A stretch of 64,000 bases of DNA from Bacillota bacterium (GTDB taxonomy: Bacteria; Bacillota; Clostridia; DSM-8532). How positions within the stretch are numbered: the stretch's first letter is position 1; each line of letters opens with the position of its first letter. Positions 1-8,893 of the stretch are shown here, piece by piece. A program made the position numbers and the translations under genes. The stretch is taken from assembly GCA_023415205.1 (NCBI GenBank), contig JAEZLR010000001.1, forward strand, positions 87,939-151,938. Reading direction: 5' to 3'. The notes under the pieces were generated by a model, which did not search any database, was not told where the DNA came from, and saw only the letters and a program-made list of their open reading frames with translations.

Positions 1-200
1 ACCGCGCTGACCTCATGGCCCGGCACAACAGGATAGGTCATGTATTTATGCAAGCCATGATACATCTGAATATCTGAACCGCATATGCCGATACTGATAA
101 TTTTTAGCAGCACCTGCTCGGGGGTGATAGAGGGAATGGGCGCCTCCTGGTACTCAATGGTATAAGGCGCTGTAAATAATGTTTTAATCATAAATGACAT
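1..200 (-). CDS. Zinc-dependent alcohol dehydrogenase, N-terminal part (runs off the window)
   Basis: This is the first 66 codons of a medium-chain dehydrogenase/reductase; the rest lies outside the window. The reading has the GroES-like N-terminus with the catalytic-zinc cysteine in an ICGSD motif and the PGHE motif. Two in-frame starts are possible, at 200 and 191, and neither has a strong ribosome binding site. The stop codon of the upstream transketolase gene is one base away, so the two are probably translationally coupled. It is a second dehydrogenase in the same unit as the one at 2038-3078. The substrate cannot be told; a polyol or sugar alcohol is an inference from context. Confidence 0.8.
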   Translation of the reverse strand, partial: MSFMIKTLFTAPYTIEYQEAPIPSITPEQVLLKIISIGICGSDIQMYHGLHKYMTYPVVPGHEVSA

Positions 201-201
201 C

Positions 202-1137
202 TCATTTCTTTGATATTGCTCTTTCCACAGCTGCGGCAACAGCAGCAGCATCCAGTCCGTAATTCTTTAGCAGGGTTGAGTAGGCGCCACACTCGGCATG
301 TTTATCCATAAGACCAATAAACTCCTGAGTAACCTTAGCACCACCGGCAGCAAGCACCTCGGCAACAGCTCCGCCAAGGCCTCCCGTTATGCTATGCTCT
401 TCGGCTGTAACTATGGCACCGGTTTTAGCCGCAGATTCAAGAATGAGTTCCTTATCAATGGGTTTGATACAGAACATATCTACCACTCTGATTTCGATGC
501 CTTTTTGAGAAAGGATCTCCGCCGCCTCAACCGCCTGGCCCACCATAACGCCGCAGGCAATAACGGTCGCATCCTTACCCTCGCGAACAACCATACCCTT
601 GCCGGCCTCAAACTTCGTTTCAGGGGTATAAACCGTGCGGGTGGCATCTCTGGACAACCTGATATACATTGGGCCTTCTACATCAATGGCCTGCTTAACC
701 AGCCAATCGGTCTGATATTCATCAGAGGCTACAAAAACCTGAAAATGGGGCAACGTACGCATAATAGCGATGTCTTCAAGGGAATGATGGCTGGGTCCGT
801 CATAAGCATCAGAAAGGCCGCCATAAGCACCCATGAATTTTACATTGAGCTGGGAATAGGAACCATAGGATCTTGCGCCTATTAATCCAATCGAGGTCAG
901 AAAAACCGCAAAGGTATTGACAAAAGGAATTTTGCCCGTTGTGGCAAGACCCGCCGCCATACTGACCATGTTGGCTTCTGCGATTCCAACGTTAAAGAAT
1001 CTCTCCGGAAAGGCTGCACCAAATACACCGGATTTTGTGGAGCCCGAAACATCGGCATCCAGAACAACGACCCTCTCATTATCTCTACCATATTTTAAGA
1101 GCGAATCACCGTATACATCTCTTAGACTTCTTCCCAT
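202..1137 (-). CDS. Transketolase, C-terminal subunit (split transketolase)
   Basis: This 311-aa protein is the pyrimidine-binding plus C-terminal half of a transketolase encoded as two polypeptides. The thiamine diphosphate activating glutamate lies in the FNVGIAEA stretch (Glu54), and GPSHHSLED at 114-122 is the usual substrate-side histidine motif. Transketolase moves a two-carbon ketol unit between sugar phosphates. Its start overlaps the stop of the N-terminal half by one base (TAATG), so the subunits should be made in equal amounts. Split transketolases are common in clostridia. Placement beside dehydrogenases and a LIV-type importer suggests a dedicated catabolic role rather than the housekeeping pentose phosphate enzyme. 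1-Deoxyxylulose phosphate synthase is less likely because that enzyme is normally one chain. Confidence 0.93.
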   Translation of the reverse strand: MGRSLRDVYGDSLLKYGRDNERVVVLDADVSGSTKSGVFGAAFPERFFNVGIAEANMVSMAAGLATTGKIPFVNTFAVFLTSIGLIGARSYGSYSQLNVKFMGAYGGLSDAYDGPSHHSLEDIAIMRTLPHFQVFVASDEYQTDWLVKQAIDVEGPMYIRLSRDATRTVYTPETKFEAGKGMVVREGKDATVIACGVMVGQAVEAAEILSQKGIEIRVVDMFCIKPIDKELILESAAKTGAIVTAEEHSITGGLGGAVAEVLAAGGAKVTQEFIGLMDKHAECGAYSTLLKNYGLDAAAVAAAVERAISKK

Positions 1138-1970
1138 TATTGATCACCCCTTAATTCAGCCATAGCCAATTTGTATTCATCAACACTGATGGGCTTTCCA
1201 TGCCAAATATTTTTCCCTTCCATAAAGGAAACACCTTTACCCTTGATGGTTTCCGCTATGATAACAGAGGGTTTTCCTTTAACCGCCTTGGCCTGATCAA
1301 TGACGTCGGAAAGTTCTGAAACATCATGACCATTACAACTAAACACTTCAAAGCCAAAGGCCTTGAACTTTGCCGCAACATCACCTAAGGGCATAATTTC
1401 CTCCGAGGTGCCATCCAACTGAACGTGGTTTCTGTCCAGGATGACCACCAGATTGTCCGCCTTAAACTTGGCGGCACTCATCATGGCCTCCCAAACGGTT
1501 CCCTCATTGATTTCACCATCACCCATGATGGCATAGACAGTGGCGTCAATGTTGGACAGCTTGAGCCCTAGAGCCATTCCCAGGCAAGCGGATAAACCAA
1601 TTCCCAAAGGACCTGTGGATAGCTCAACCCCTGGAGTAGAGCGTGCACAGGGATGTCCCTGCAGCCTTGAATCGATCTGGCGAAGGGTTTTCATTTCTTC
1701 TACCGGGAAGTACCCTTTTTCAGCCAGTACTCTATAGAGCATAGGTGCCGCATGTCCCTTCGTAAGAACAATTCGGTCCCTTTCCGGCCACTGGGGATTG
1801 CTAGGGTCCACCTTGGCCTTTTCAAAATAAAGGGTGGTAAGAATTTCACAAACAGATAGGGACCCTCCAGGATGCCCGGTCTGTATAGAGTGAAGAAGCT
1901 CTATCAGATCCACGCGGAATGCATGACACAGAGCGTCCAACTCTTGTTTTCTCAATACGGATATACTCAT
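1137..1970 (-). CDS. Transketolase, N-terminal subunit (split transketolase)
   Basis: This 277-aa protein is the thiamine diphosphate-binding half. The cofactor motif runs from GDGE (150-153) to Asn181, and the TGHPGGSLS (31-39) and KGHAAP (71-76) motifs of the family are present. It pairs with the C-terminal half immediately downstream. A clear GAGGAGGA ribosome binding site lies a few bases before the ATG. Upstream, 67 bases separate it from the zinc dehydrogenase gene, with no obvious terminator, so both are read as one transcript. Confidence 0.93.
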   Translation of the reverse strand: MSISVLRKQELDALCHAFRVDLIELLHSIQTGHPGGSLSVCEILTTLYFEKAKVDPSNPQWPERDRIVLTKGHAAPMLYRVLAEKGYFPVEEMKTLRQIDSRLQGHPCARSTPGVELSTGPLGIGLSACLGMALGLKLSNIDATVYAIMGDGEINEGTVWEAMMSAAKFKADNLVVILDRNHVQLDGTSEEIMPLGDVAAKFKAFGFEVFSCNGHDVSELSDVIDQAKAVKGKPSVIIAETIKGKGVSFMEGKNIWHGKPISVDEYKLAMAELRGDQ

Positions 1971-2037
1971 AATAGTCCTCCTCTATGATGCAACCTCCTC
2001 CTCCTTCTCTCGGAGGGCGGGGTTTGCTGATGGGTGA

Positions 2038-3078
2038 TTATGCTTCAGAAGGGATGAGGAAGAATTTACAGCCCTGCTTCTTTTCAAAGCGTTCAAAAGC
2101 TGTCTGCCACTCGGTTAGCGGCAGCTTGGTATCTGCCAGCGGCTCCTGTACAACCTTACCTTCTTCAAGGAGCTTAAGCGCCATCCTCCAGCTATGGTTT
2201 CTTGAACCTAAAGAGCCGGAAAAATGCAATTCCTTATAGCAGATTTTTTCAATATCGAACTCAATCTTTTTACCCGGCAAGCCTATTTGTGTGAAATAGC
2301 CCCGCTTTTTGATGAGCTTAAGGCCTGTATCAATGGCAGGGGCCGCTCCTGAGCACTCCAGAACCACATCGGCCCCATAGTTGTCCGACAGCTTGTTAAT
2401 CAACGCTTCAAGGCTTTCCTCCTGAAGGTTGACCGTATAGTCCGCACCCAACTTCCTGGCCATTTCCAGCCTAGGAATATCAATATTTGTACCGCTTACC
2501 ACAACAGTGGCACCATGGGCCTTGGCAACCTGCATGGCCATCAGCCCAATAGCCCCGGGGCCTGAAACAAGTACCAGATCCCCCGGAACAATTTTACACA
2601 GATCATAGACCGCATGGCAGACACAGGCCAGAGGCTCGGTCATGGCTGCAGCTGTATCCGAAACATTATCCGGGATTTTATGAACGCGCCCTGCGGGAAC
2701 CACCACATAATCTGTGAAGACGCCATTGTACCAATAACCCAAGGTTTTCCGCTCCAAGCACAGATTGTAGAAGCCCTCGCGACAAAAGTGACAGACGCCG
2801 CAATAATGATAGGCGGTCTCACTCACAACACGATCACCCACATGGAAACCGGTAACACCTTCTCCCACCTGTGCGATACTTCCTGAAAACTCATGCCCGG
2901 TGACAACCGGTGGATTGACCGGAATGGCAATATCGCTGTGATAAATATGCAGGTCAGATCCACAGATACCTGCTTCTGCTACTTTTATTTTTATTTCTCC
3001 GGCTTTTGCGGTTGGTTCCGGAATCTCCCGAATTTCCATGTTTCCGGGACCAGCAGCATACTTAACTAATGCTTTCAT
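2038..3078 (-). CDS. Zinc-dependent alcohol/polyol dehydrogenase (MDR superfamily)
   Basis: This 346-aa protein belongs to the medium-chain zinc dehydrogenases (sorbitol, threonine and butanediol dehydrogenase group). The catalytic zinc site is Cys39 with His62-Glu63. The structural zinc lobe has four cysteines at 93, 96, 99 and 107. A Rossmann GPGAIGL motif near residue 174 binds NAD(P). It would oxidise a secondary alcohol of a polyol, sugar or amino alcohol to a ketone. It starts with a GGGGGT ribosome binding site. Its position before the transketolase pair suggests it makes a keto compound used further on. The exact substrate is not readable from sequence. Confidence 0.9.
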   Translation of the reverse strand: MKALVKYAAGPGNMEIREIPEPTAKAGEIKIKVAEAGICGSDLHIYHSDIAIPVNPPVVTGHEFSGSIAQVGEGVTGFHVGDRVVSETAYHYCGVCHFCREGFYNLCLERKTLGYWYNGVFTDYVVVPAGRVHKIPDNVSDTAAAMTEPLACVCHAVYDLCKIVPGDLVLVSGPGAIGLMAMQVAKAHGATVVVSGTNIDIPRLEMARKLGADYTVNLQEESLEALINKLSDNYGADVVLECSGAAPAIDTGLKLIKKRGYFTQIGLPGKKIEFDIEKICYKELHFSGSLGSRNHSWRMALKLLEEGKVVQEPLADTKLPLTEWQTAFERFEKKQGCKFFLIPSEA

Positions 3079-3129
3079 ATGAGACCCCCACCTATCATTA
3101 CTTTTTCTTTAAATAGCAATTTTGATTGA

Positions 3130-4041
3130 CTAGACCTTTGCCCAAGCTAGATTCAGTGTACGCTTTGCATTTGCAATGACGATCTCAGGATCCTCATCTC
3201 CCCAGGGCTTAACCTCAAAGCTGACGATGGGACGTCTTTCCTCGCTGATAAAGCCGATTTTCATAAGGGTTCTTAGGTACTCAACCAATTCGTCCACATC
3301 GTTCTCACTGTTGGGGAAACCAAAGCGGGGATGCATGTCGCCATAGGCCTCACAGCTTGGATCCTTGATAACGGTGTTGCCCATATGGGCATGAATAATG
3401 TAATCCTTAATGGGAATCAAGTTTTCTTCATTGCTCTCATGGATCATAGGGATATGGGACAGATCCACCATCAACCCAAAGTTGTCAAATTCGCCTCTGA
3501 TTTCCTCTGCAAACCTTTTTGCAAGATCCACGGGGCCGATGAGGGACTTTTTGTCGATGTCATAATCAAACACTTCCAGGGCTACCTTCATGTCACCCTT
3601 GGATTTTACATACGCGCAAAGCTCTCTTGTAGACTTAACAAGGGCTTGATAAGAGTCTTCCTTTGTTGCTTCTTCATATTTTCCGGCAAGGAAACCAAAG
3701 CCGGTAGCCCCCATTTCATAAGCTTCATCAACGCCGTCCTTGAGGATGGCCAGTGCTTCTAGACGCTTCGCTTCGTCGAGGCTGTTAATATTGCTGCCGG
3801 TGGTCAGTAATCTTGGCTGACCGCCATAAGCAACAGCCATGTGGGAAGAGGCCAGCATCTTCTTTACCTTGGCTCTTACCTCCGTGTCCTTGATATGGGT
3901 AATCTCAATGGCATCAAAGTAATCATCCACGATGATCTTTTTAACGGTTTCCTCAATAGGACCCTCGCCTTTCATGGTACTTGGGAAGGCCATAAAGTGA
4001 ATTAAACCCACTTTCATATATTTTTTAATTGACTCAACCAT
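3130..4041 (-). CDS. Sugar phosphate isomerase/epimerase family protein (xylose isomerase-like TIM barrel)
   Basis: This protein of 303 aa has the AP-endonuclease-2/xylose-isomerase-like TIM-barrel pattern. The four expected metal ligands are visible at the ends of strands: Glu156 (ALEVFD), Asp193 (MVDLSH), His219 (IIHAHMGN) and Glu276 (VSFEVKPW). Such enzymes interconvert ketoses and aldoses, epimerise sugars or act on inositol derivatives, using one or two divalent metals. The ATG at 4041 is chosen over the one at 4059 because AAAGGAG sits 8 bases before it and would overlap the more upstream codons. It is flanked by a hydroxyacid dehydrogenase and a zinc dehydrogenase. Confidence 0.85.
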   Translation of the reverse strand: MVESIKKYMKVGLIHFMAFPSTMKGEGPIEETVKKIIVDDYFDAIEITHIKDTEVRAKVKKMLASSHMAVAYGGQPRLLTTGSNINSLDEAKRLEALAILKDGVDEAYEMGATGFGFLAGKYEEATKEDSYQALVKSTRELCAYVKSKGDMKVALEVFDYDIDKKSLIGPVDLAKRFAEEIRGEFDNFGLMVDLSHIPMIHESNEENLIPIKDYIIHAHMGNTVIKDPSCEAYGDMHPRFGFPNSENDVDELVEYLRTLMKIGFISEERRPIVSFEVKPWGDEDPEIVIANAKRTLNLAWAKV

Positions 4042-4122
4042 GCTCATTTCTCCTTTCAAGGCTTAAAGCTTCTTTAGAAGAAGACTCAAGCTGAAATAAC
4101 CTATAATAATGGAATACTTTGT

Positions 4123-5085
4123 TTATGGGTTAACAATATTAACGGGCTTTCCGTCAATGAACTGCTTAAGGTTGTCCACCGCAATATCCATTAAGCGCTG
4201 ACGGGATTCTTTAGGAGCCCATGCAATATGAGGAGTAATGATGCAGTTCTTGCAGGACAACAGCACATTATCGGCTTTAATGGGTTCGGAAGAAACCACG
4301 TCAACGGCGGCAGCATACACCTTACCGGAATCCAGCGCCTCCTTAAGATCCTCTTCATTAATCAGCGGACCCCGTGAAGTGTTGATGATAATGACGCCAT
4401 CCTTCATCTTGGCAATGGAGGACTTGTTAATCATGCCTTCAGTTGAGGGGAACAGCGGGCAGTGGAGAGAAATCACGTCAGAATTTGCAAGAAGCTCATC
4501 CAGACCAACTACCTTGATATCCTCGGTTTCAAGGGATTTATTGGGGAATTGGTCATAAGCCAGTACCTTCATGCCCAGAGCAACTGCAATCTTGGCAGTG
4601 TTCTGACCAATACGGCCATAGCCGATGATCCCCATGGTCTTACCCGCCAACTCAATGAGGGGATAATTCCAGAAGCAGAAATCCGGGCAGTTGGTCCAGT
4701 CCCCTGCTTTTACAGCATCCCCGTGGGCGCCCACATGGTGGCAGACCTCAAGAAGCAGGGCAAATACAAACTGAGCCACTGCCGATGTGCCATAGGTGGG
4801 GATGTTGGCAACTGCAACACCCTTCTCTTTTGCTGCGTTAAAATCAACCACGTTATAGCCTGTAGCCAATACTCCGATAAATTTCATGTTAGGGCAGGCT
4901 TCAAGGGTTTCCCGGGTGATGGGTGTTTTGTTGGTATAGACATACTCGGCATCACCAATTCTGGAAATAATCTGGTCAGCGGGGGTACGGTCGTAGACCG
5001 TCAACTGGCCCAATGCCTCCAGTCCGCTCCAGGACAAATCCCCAGGATTTTCGGTATAACCGTCTAAGACTACAATTTTACTCAT
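4123..5085 (-). CDS. D-2-hydroxyacid dehydrogenase (glycerate dehydrogenase/hydroxypyruvate reductase type)
   Basis: A complete 320-aa NAD-dependent D-2-hydroxyacid dehydrogenase. The nucleotide-binding GYGRIG motif is at 155-160, and the catalytic set Arg238 (TSRGP), Glu267 (SSEP) and His286 (TPHIAW) is intact. Family members reduce 2-keto acids such as hydroxypyruvate or glyoxylate to D-hydroxy acids, or run in reverse. Its start overlaps the end of the livF-type gene by 8 bases, so transporter and enzyme are co-translated. Hydroxypyruvate can be a transketolase ketol donor, so a link to the split transketolase is possible but inferred. Confidence 0.92.
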   Translation of the reverse strand: MSKIVVLDGYTENPGDLSWSGLEALGQLTVYDRTPADQIISRIGDAEYVYTNKTPITRETLEACPNMKFIGVLATGYNVVDFNAAKEKGVAVANIPTYGTSAVAQFVFALLLEVCHHVGAHGDAVKAGDWTNCPDFCFWNYPLIELAGKTMGIIGYGRIGQNTAKIAVALGMKVLAYDQFPNKSLETEDIKVVGLDELLANSDVISLHCPLFPSTEGMINKSSIAKMKDGVIIINTSRGPLINEEDLKEALDSGKVYAAAVDVVSSEPIKADNVLLSCKNCIITPHIAWAPKESRQRLMDIAVDNLKQFIDGKPVNIVNP

Positions 5086-5827
5086 TTATACTTCCTCCTT
5101 GACAATTTTTTGCGAATTTACCCAGGTAAGCTTCAATCACTCTGGGATCATTTTTAAGTTCACGTGCCGGTCCGCTCAAGATAACGCGGCCGCCGTCAAT
5201 AATATAAGCGTAGTCGGATATTTCCAATGCAAGGCGTGCATTCTGCTCAACCAGAAGAATGGGAATACCCTGCTTGTTAATTTCGACAATCTTCTCAAAA
5301 AGCTCGGCTACAACCAGTGGTGCCAATCCCATGGAGGGCTCATCCAACATTAATACCTTGGGCCTTGCCATCATGGCTCGACCTATGGCAAGCATCTGCT
5401 GTTCACCGCCTGAAAGGCTCCAGCCAAGCTGATCCTTTCTTTCTCTCAGACGGGGAAAAAGATTATAGACTTCCTCAATCTCTTTTACATAGGGCTGTCT
5501 GCCAAAGAAGCCGTGCCAGTTGATAGTTCCTACCTCAAGGTTGTTTCGCACAGAAAGCCCAGGGAAAATATGACGACCCTCCGGAACATGAATAATTCTG
5601 CTTTTAGCAATATAGCGTGGCTTCTTGTCAATAATTTCTTCCTTGTCATCAAATTTAATAGATCCTGTTCTTTTGATCATGCCTGAAATGGCCTTGAGAA
5701 GCGTCGTCTTCCCCGCACCGTTACTGCCGATCAAACAGGTGATGGAGCCTTTTTCAACGGTCAAATCGATTCCCTTCAGCGCCTCAATGGGACCGTAAAA
5801 TGCATGCAGATCCTTTATACTAAGCAT
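5078..5827 (-). CDS. livF: ABC transporter ATPase, LivF family
   Basis: This 249-aa ATPase has a Walker A GSNGAGKTT, the signature LSGGEQQ and the Walker B MLDEPS of the HAAT (branched-chain amino acid type) family, and ends like LivF. It energises uptake with the LivG partner upstream and the two permeases. It overlaps livG by 8 bases and the hydroxyacid dehydrogenase gene by 8 bases. A GGGGAGG ribosome binding site precedes the ATG. The family also carries urea, amides, aromatic acids and other solutes, so the gene name describes homology and not the substrate. Confidence 0.93.
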   Translation of the reverse strand: MLSIKDLHAFYGPIEALKGIDLTVEKGSITCLIGSNGAGKTTLLKAISGMIKRTGSIKFDDKEEIIDKKPRYIAKSRIIHVPEGRHIFPGLSVRNNLEVGTINWHGFFGRQPYVKEIEEVYNLFPRLRERKDQLGWSLSGGEQQMLAIGRAMMARPKVLMLDEPSMGLAPLVVAELFEKIVEINKQGIPILLVEQNARLALEISDYAYIIDGGRVILSGPARELKNDPRVIEAYLGKFAKNCQGGSINE

Positions 5828-6578
5828 TGAGATCCCTCCCCAAATAAGCCTCGATAACCGCCTCGTTACATGAAACCTCGGCTGGACTACCTGTCCCTAT
5901 GACCTTACCGAAGCTGATAACCACGATGTCCTCACAAATATTCATAATCATGTCCATAGAGTGTTCAATGAGTAAAACGCCAATGCCGCGTTCTTTGGCC
6001 GCAAGATTAAGAAGGGCCATCACATCATCAATTTCCTTGTTATTGAGGCCGGCGGCCGGCTCATCCACCAACATGATCTTAGGATGGGCCAGCATTGAAC
6101 GAATAATCTCCAACTGCTTTCGCTGTCCGTAAGCCAGGGCGGTGATATCGTCATCCCAGTCAAAAGTGAAATCCACCATCTTCATTAAATCTGCAAGCTC
6201 ATTTTCAAAGTGGGACCCCTTCTTGCCAAAATAGCTTTTTAGATAGCCAAACTGATTGGCAAGGTCAGTGCCCAAAAGCAAATTATCCTTAATACTTGAG
6301 CGCTGCAGAAAACGCGGTGTCTGAAAGGTACGCCCTATCCCCATACGCGCACGCATGTGGGAGGGGACACTCGAAATGTTTTCTTCATTTAAATAGATGG
6401 AACCGCTATCCGGTGTGTAGATGCCGCTGATGAGGTTCATGAGGGTACTTTTCCCCGCACCGTTAGGGCCAATCAACCCATGCACTTCTCCAGGCAAAAC
6501 AGAAAATGTAACGTCATCGGCTGCGACAACACCACCAAACCGTTTACAAACCTTATCCAGTCTTAAAATCGGTTTCAT
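5820..6578 (-). CDS. livG: ABC transporter ATPase, LivG family
   Basis: This 252-aa partner ATPase has Walker A GPNGAGKST and Walker B MLVDEP. The signature is read as LAYGQ rather than LSGGQ, which is normal for LivG. The PAAGLN stretch after Walker B is also typical of LivG. Its ATG overlaps the stop of the LivM-type permease gene by 4 bases. It acts at the inner face of the membrane with LivF. Confidence 0.93.
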   Translation of the reverse strand: MKPILRLDKVCKRFGGVVAADDVTFSVLPGEVHGLIGPNGAGKSTLMNLISGIYTPDSGSIYLNEENISSVPSHMRARMGIGRTFQTPRFLQRSSIKDNLLLGTDLANQFGYLKSYFGKKGSHFENELADLMKMVDFTFDWDDDITALAYGQRKQLEIIRSMLAHPKIMLVDEPAAGLNNKEIDDVMALLNLAAKERGIGVLLIEHSMDMIMNICEDIVVISFGKVIGTGSPAEVSCNEAVIEAYLGRDLNA

Positions 6579-7591
6579 TTCTTTTCATCCTCCTTTGCCT
6601 TTGAGAGTGTTGTACTCTTTTTCCCCTTACGCTTTCTGCGTATTTTTTTCCCCACTTTGGAGGCCAAACCTGCCAAGCCCATGGGCATGAAGACCATCAG
6701 CAGAATAACACCTATGCCATAGATGAGCTGCAAATACTGCTGCATAAATCTGAGCCATTCAGGAAGCATGGTGACCAGAACCGATCCTACAAAGATACCG
6801 GCAGTGTTGTTGACGCCGCCAAGCATGGCCATAATAATATAGGAGGTGGCCCGCTCAAAGGTAAACATATCCGAGGATACAAACTGACTGTGCATGGCGT
6901 ACAAGGAACCGGCAACTGCCGCAAGAACACCCGCAATCGTAAAGGCAATTACCTTCGTCATATAGACATTGATACCCAGTGTCTGGGCAGCAATTTCGTT
7001 ATCACGGATGGCTGAAAGCGAGCGGCCCAACTGGGTGCGTCGGATTCTTTCAACCAACAGAGCAGCGATCAAAACAATCGCGCACAAGATATAAAACCAT
7101 TCATTATAATTTGACGGGCTAAAGCCAAAAATCTTTAAGGTGGGTATATTGGAGATGCCATCCGGGCCCCCAAACAGGGGTTTGTAGCTTAAGTAAAAGG
7201 ACCAGGCAACCTGAACAAGACCAATGGTTGCAAAGGTGAAGTAAGTCCCCTTTAATCTGAACAAGACCAATCCGATTAAAAATGAAAGTATCGCAGCCAG
7301 CAGGATGGTCAGCAAGAGTGAAAAGGAGGTATCCATGGCAATGCCAAGACGGCCTGAGGTGACATTGGCCGTAAAATATGCCCCCACACCCATAAAAGCA
7401 ACAGCGGCAAAAGACAATTGTCCGCCAAGGCCCAGCATGACTGAAATACCATAGACCGCGATGGAATAAATCAGGCCCAGGTTCAAAACCATCATAGAGT
7501 AGCCTTCATTCACACGGGGAATGATAAGCACAAAGAGCGCTGCTAGGATGAAAATCAAGTAGGTAGAAAACTTAAAGTTTAACTTTTTCAT
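6575..7591 (-). CDS. livM: ABC transporter permease, LivM family
   Basis: This 338-aa integral membrane protein has about eight to ten hydrophobic segments. It carries the LivM hallmark GGxNNTAG region near residue 255 and ends in a very basic tail (KKIRRKRKGKK) that should face the cytoplasm. It pairs with the LivH-type permease encoded 9 bases upstream to form the channel. A GAGGTG ribosome binding site lies 5 bases before the start. Confidence 0.92.
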   Translation of the reverse strand: MKKLNFKFSTYLIFILAALFVLIIPRVNEGYSMMVLNLGLIYSIAVYGISVMLGLGGQLSFAAVAFMGVGAYFTANVTSGRLGIAMDTSFSLLLTILLAAILSFLIGLVLFRLKGTYFTFATIGLVQVAWSFYLSYKPLFGGPDGISNIPTLKIFGFSPSNYNEWFYILCAIVLIAALLVERIRRTQLGRSLSAIRDNEIAAQTLGINVYMTKVIAFTIAGVLAAVAGSLYAMHSQFVSSDMFTFERATSYIIMAMLGGVNNTAGIFVGSVLVTMLPEWLRFMQQYLQLIYGIGVILLMVFMPMGLAGLASKVGKKIRRKRKGKKSTTLSKAKEDEKK

Positions 7592-7600
7592 TGTTTCACC

Positions 7601-8497
7601 TCACGCCTTATCGGCGACTTTTTCGCCGAACAGTCCCTGCGGCCTGATGAGCAGAACTGCAATCAACACGAGAAATACGACCGCATCTTTGTATTGCGAG
7701 AATTGGATGGTACTGTAGGATTCCACCAAACCAATCAGCAATGATCCAATAATAGCTCCCTTAATGTTACCGAAGCCGCCGATGACGACCCCTGCAAAGG
7801 CTCTCAGTTGAAGGGAGCCCAGGGTGTTGCTTACCATGAAAATAGGGGCAATCATATAGCCTCCTACCGAAGCAAGGGATACCACAATAATGTAGGTTGC
7901 CGCGGTAGTTAATATGGTCGGAATCCCCAAAAGCTCGGCAGCATACTTATCCTGTGCAGCAGCCTGCATCATGCGCCCCGCATAGAGCCTTTCGAAAAGA
8001 ATGAAGACCATAGCAATCAGTACTGCCCCCACAATGATGGTGAGAACGAATTGCCATTGAAGCTTAAAGCTTCCAATCTTTAAAACTGCAGCTTTTCCTG
8101 TATCAGGATTTTTCATCAAAGGTGGCATTGAACGGGGCAAGCTTCCCCAGATTAAGGTTGCGATTTCCTTAAGGGCCATCGCGGCCCCCATGGTAGAAAT
8201 TACGGTAGCTGCCGGATAGGCGGCATCCTTGAGAGGCCAATATACGGTAAACATAAAAATGATACCAATAACGGCAAACGAGACTAACGCTACCGGCACC
8301 ATGGCCCAAAAAGGTAACTTGAGGTCAATGGTTAAAGCACAAGTGACAAATGCGCCAAACATGAGAAGATCCCCCTGCGCAAAATTCATGACACCAATGG
8401 CACGAATCAGGAGAATCAGACCCATAGCCATAAGCGCATAGATCATTCCCATGGCTATACCGTTAACCGACAGCGATACAAAGGTATTGATATTCAT
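7601..8497 (-). CDS. livH: ABC transporter permease, LivH family
   Basis: This 298-aa permease has the LivH pattern: a GMIYALMAMG segment near the N-terminus, the NFAQGDLLMFGA loop and the GGFGNIKGA motif near the C-terminus. It is the first gene of the tightly packed transporter-enzyme block; the binding-protein gene lies 396 bases upstream. Its GGGGTGATTCA leader gives a good ribosome binding site. Confidence 0.92.
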   Translation of the reverse strand: MNINTFVSLSVNGIAMGMIYALMAMGLILLIRAIGVMNFAQGDLLMFGAFVTCALTIDLKLPFWAMVPVALVSFAVIGIIFMFTVYWPLKDAAYPAATVISTMGAAMALKEIATLIWGSLPRSMPPLMKNPDTGKAAVLKIGSFKLQWQFVLTIIVGAVLIAMVFILFERLYAGRMMQAAAQDKYAAELLGIPTILTTAATYIIVVSLASVGGYMIAPIFMVSNTLGSLQLRAFAGVVIGGFGNIKGAIIGSLLIGLVESYSTIQFSQYKDAVVFLVLIAVLLIRPQGLFGEKVADKA

Positions 8498-8893
8498 TGA
8501 ATCACCCCATATAATGTAAACCCGATAGGTTTCATCATCCTATTTTTATCGTCCTGCTTATTATAAATAGATATTTTGATATTGAATGGTTGACAAAAAG
8601 CGCTGGTCACCGTCCCTTACGCCTTATTGTCCAGCATAAGGGTACCGCTAAATTAACTTTTATTTAATTGATGAGGAATATTCTTGATTTATGTTGTATC
8701 TCATTCTTGCCAGTCAGGATTGGCTACCCCTGTATACGGCAGCCAATCCTTCCTGGTACTTCCCTGTGAAGCAAGGCCTACATCAAGTTGAAAAATGGGG
8801 CCTCCACATCAAAGGATCCTAAAAAATTCCTTTGTTCTCAACTACTTAAATTATCCCTTATATACGCTCTGTCTTTAAAATGGCATATTTTAA
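8498..8893 (-). other. 396-bp spacer between binding-protein and permease genes, with an RNA hairpin
   Basis: No gene is seen here. On the minus strand the strongest feature is a 10-bp perfect stem (8716-8725 with 8741-8750) with further pairing outside it. It has no run of T after it, so it looks like a transcript-stabilising or partial-readthrough hairpin rather than a full terminator. Such a structure often allows the binding protein to be made in excess over the permeases. A TATAAT-like box upstream of livH on the minus strand has no convincing -35 partner. Confidence 0.5.

Noticed and set aside
298..885. A 195-codon open frame on the plus strand opposite the transketolase gene
   Set aside because: It is antisense to a complete conserved gene, has no family-like motifs and no ribosome binding site; it reflects codon bias on the other strand.
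8498..8893. Riboswitch between livK and livH
   Set aside because: Only one strong stem without a known riboswitch core was found; a stabilising hairpin explains it better.
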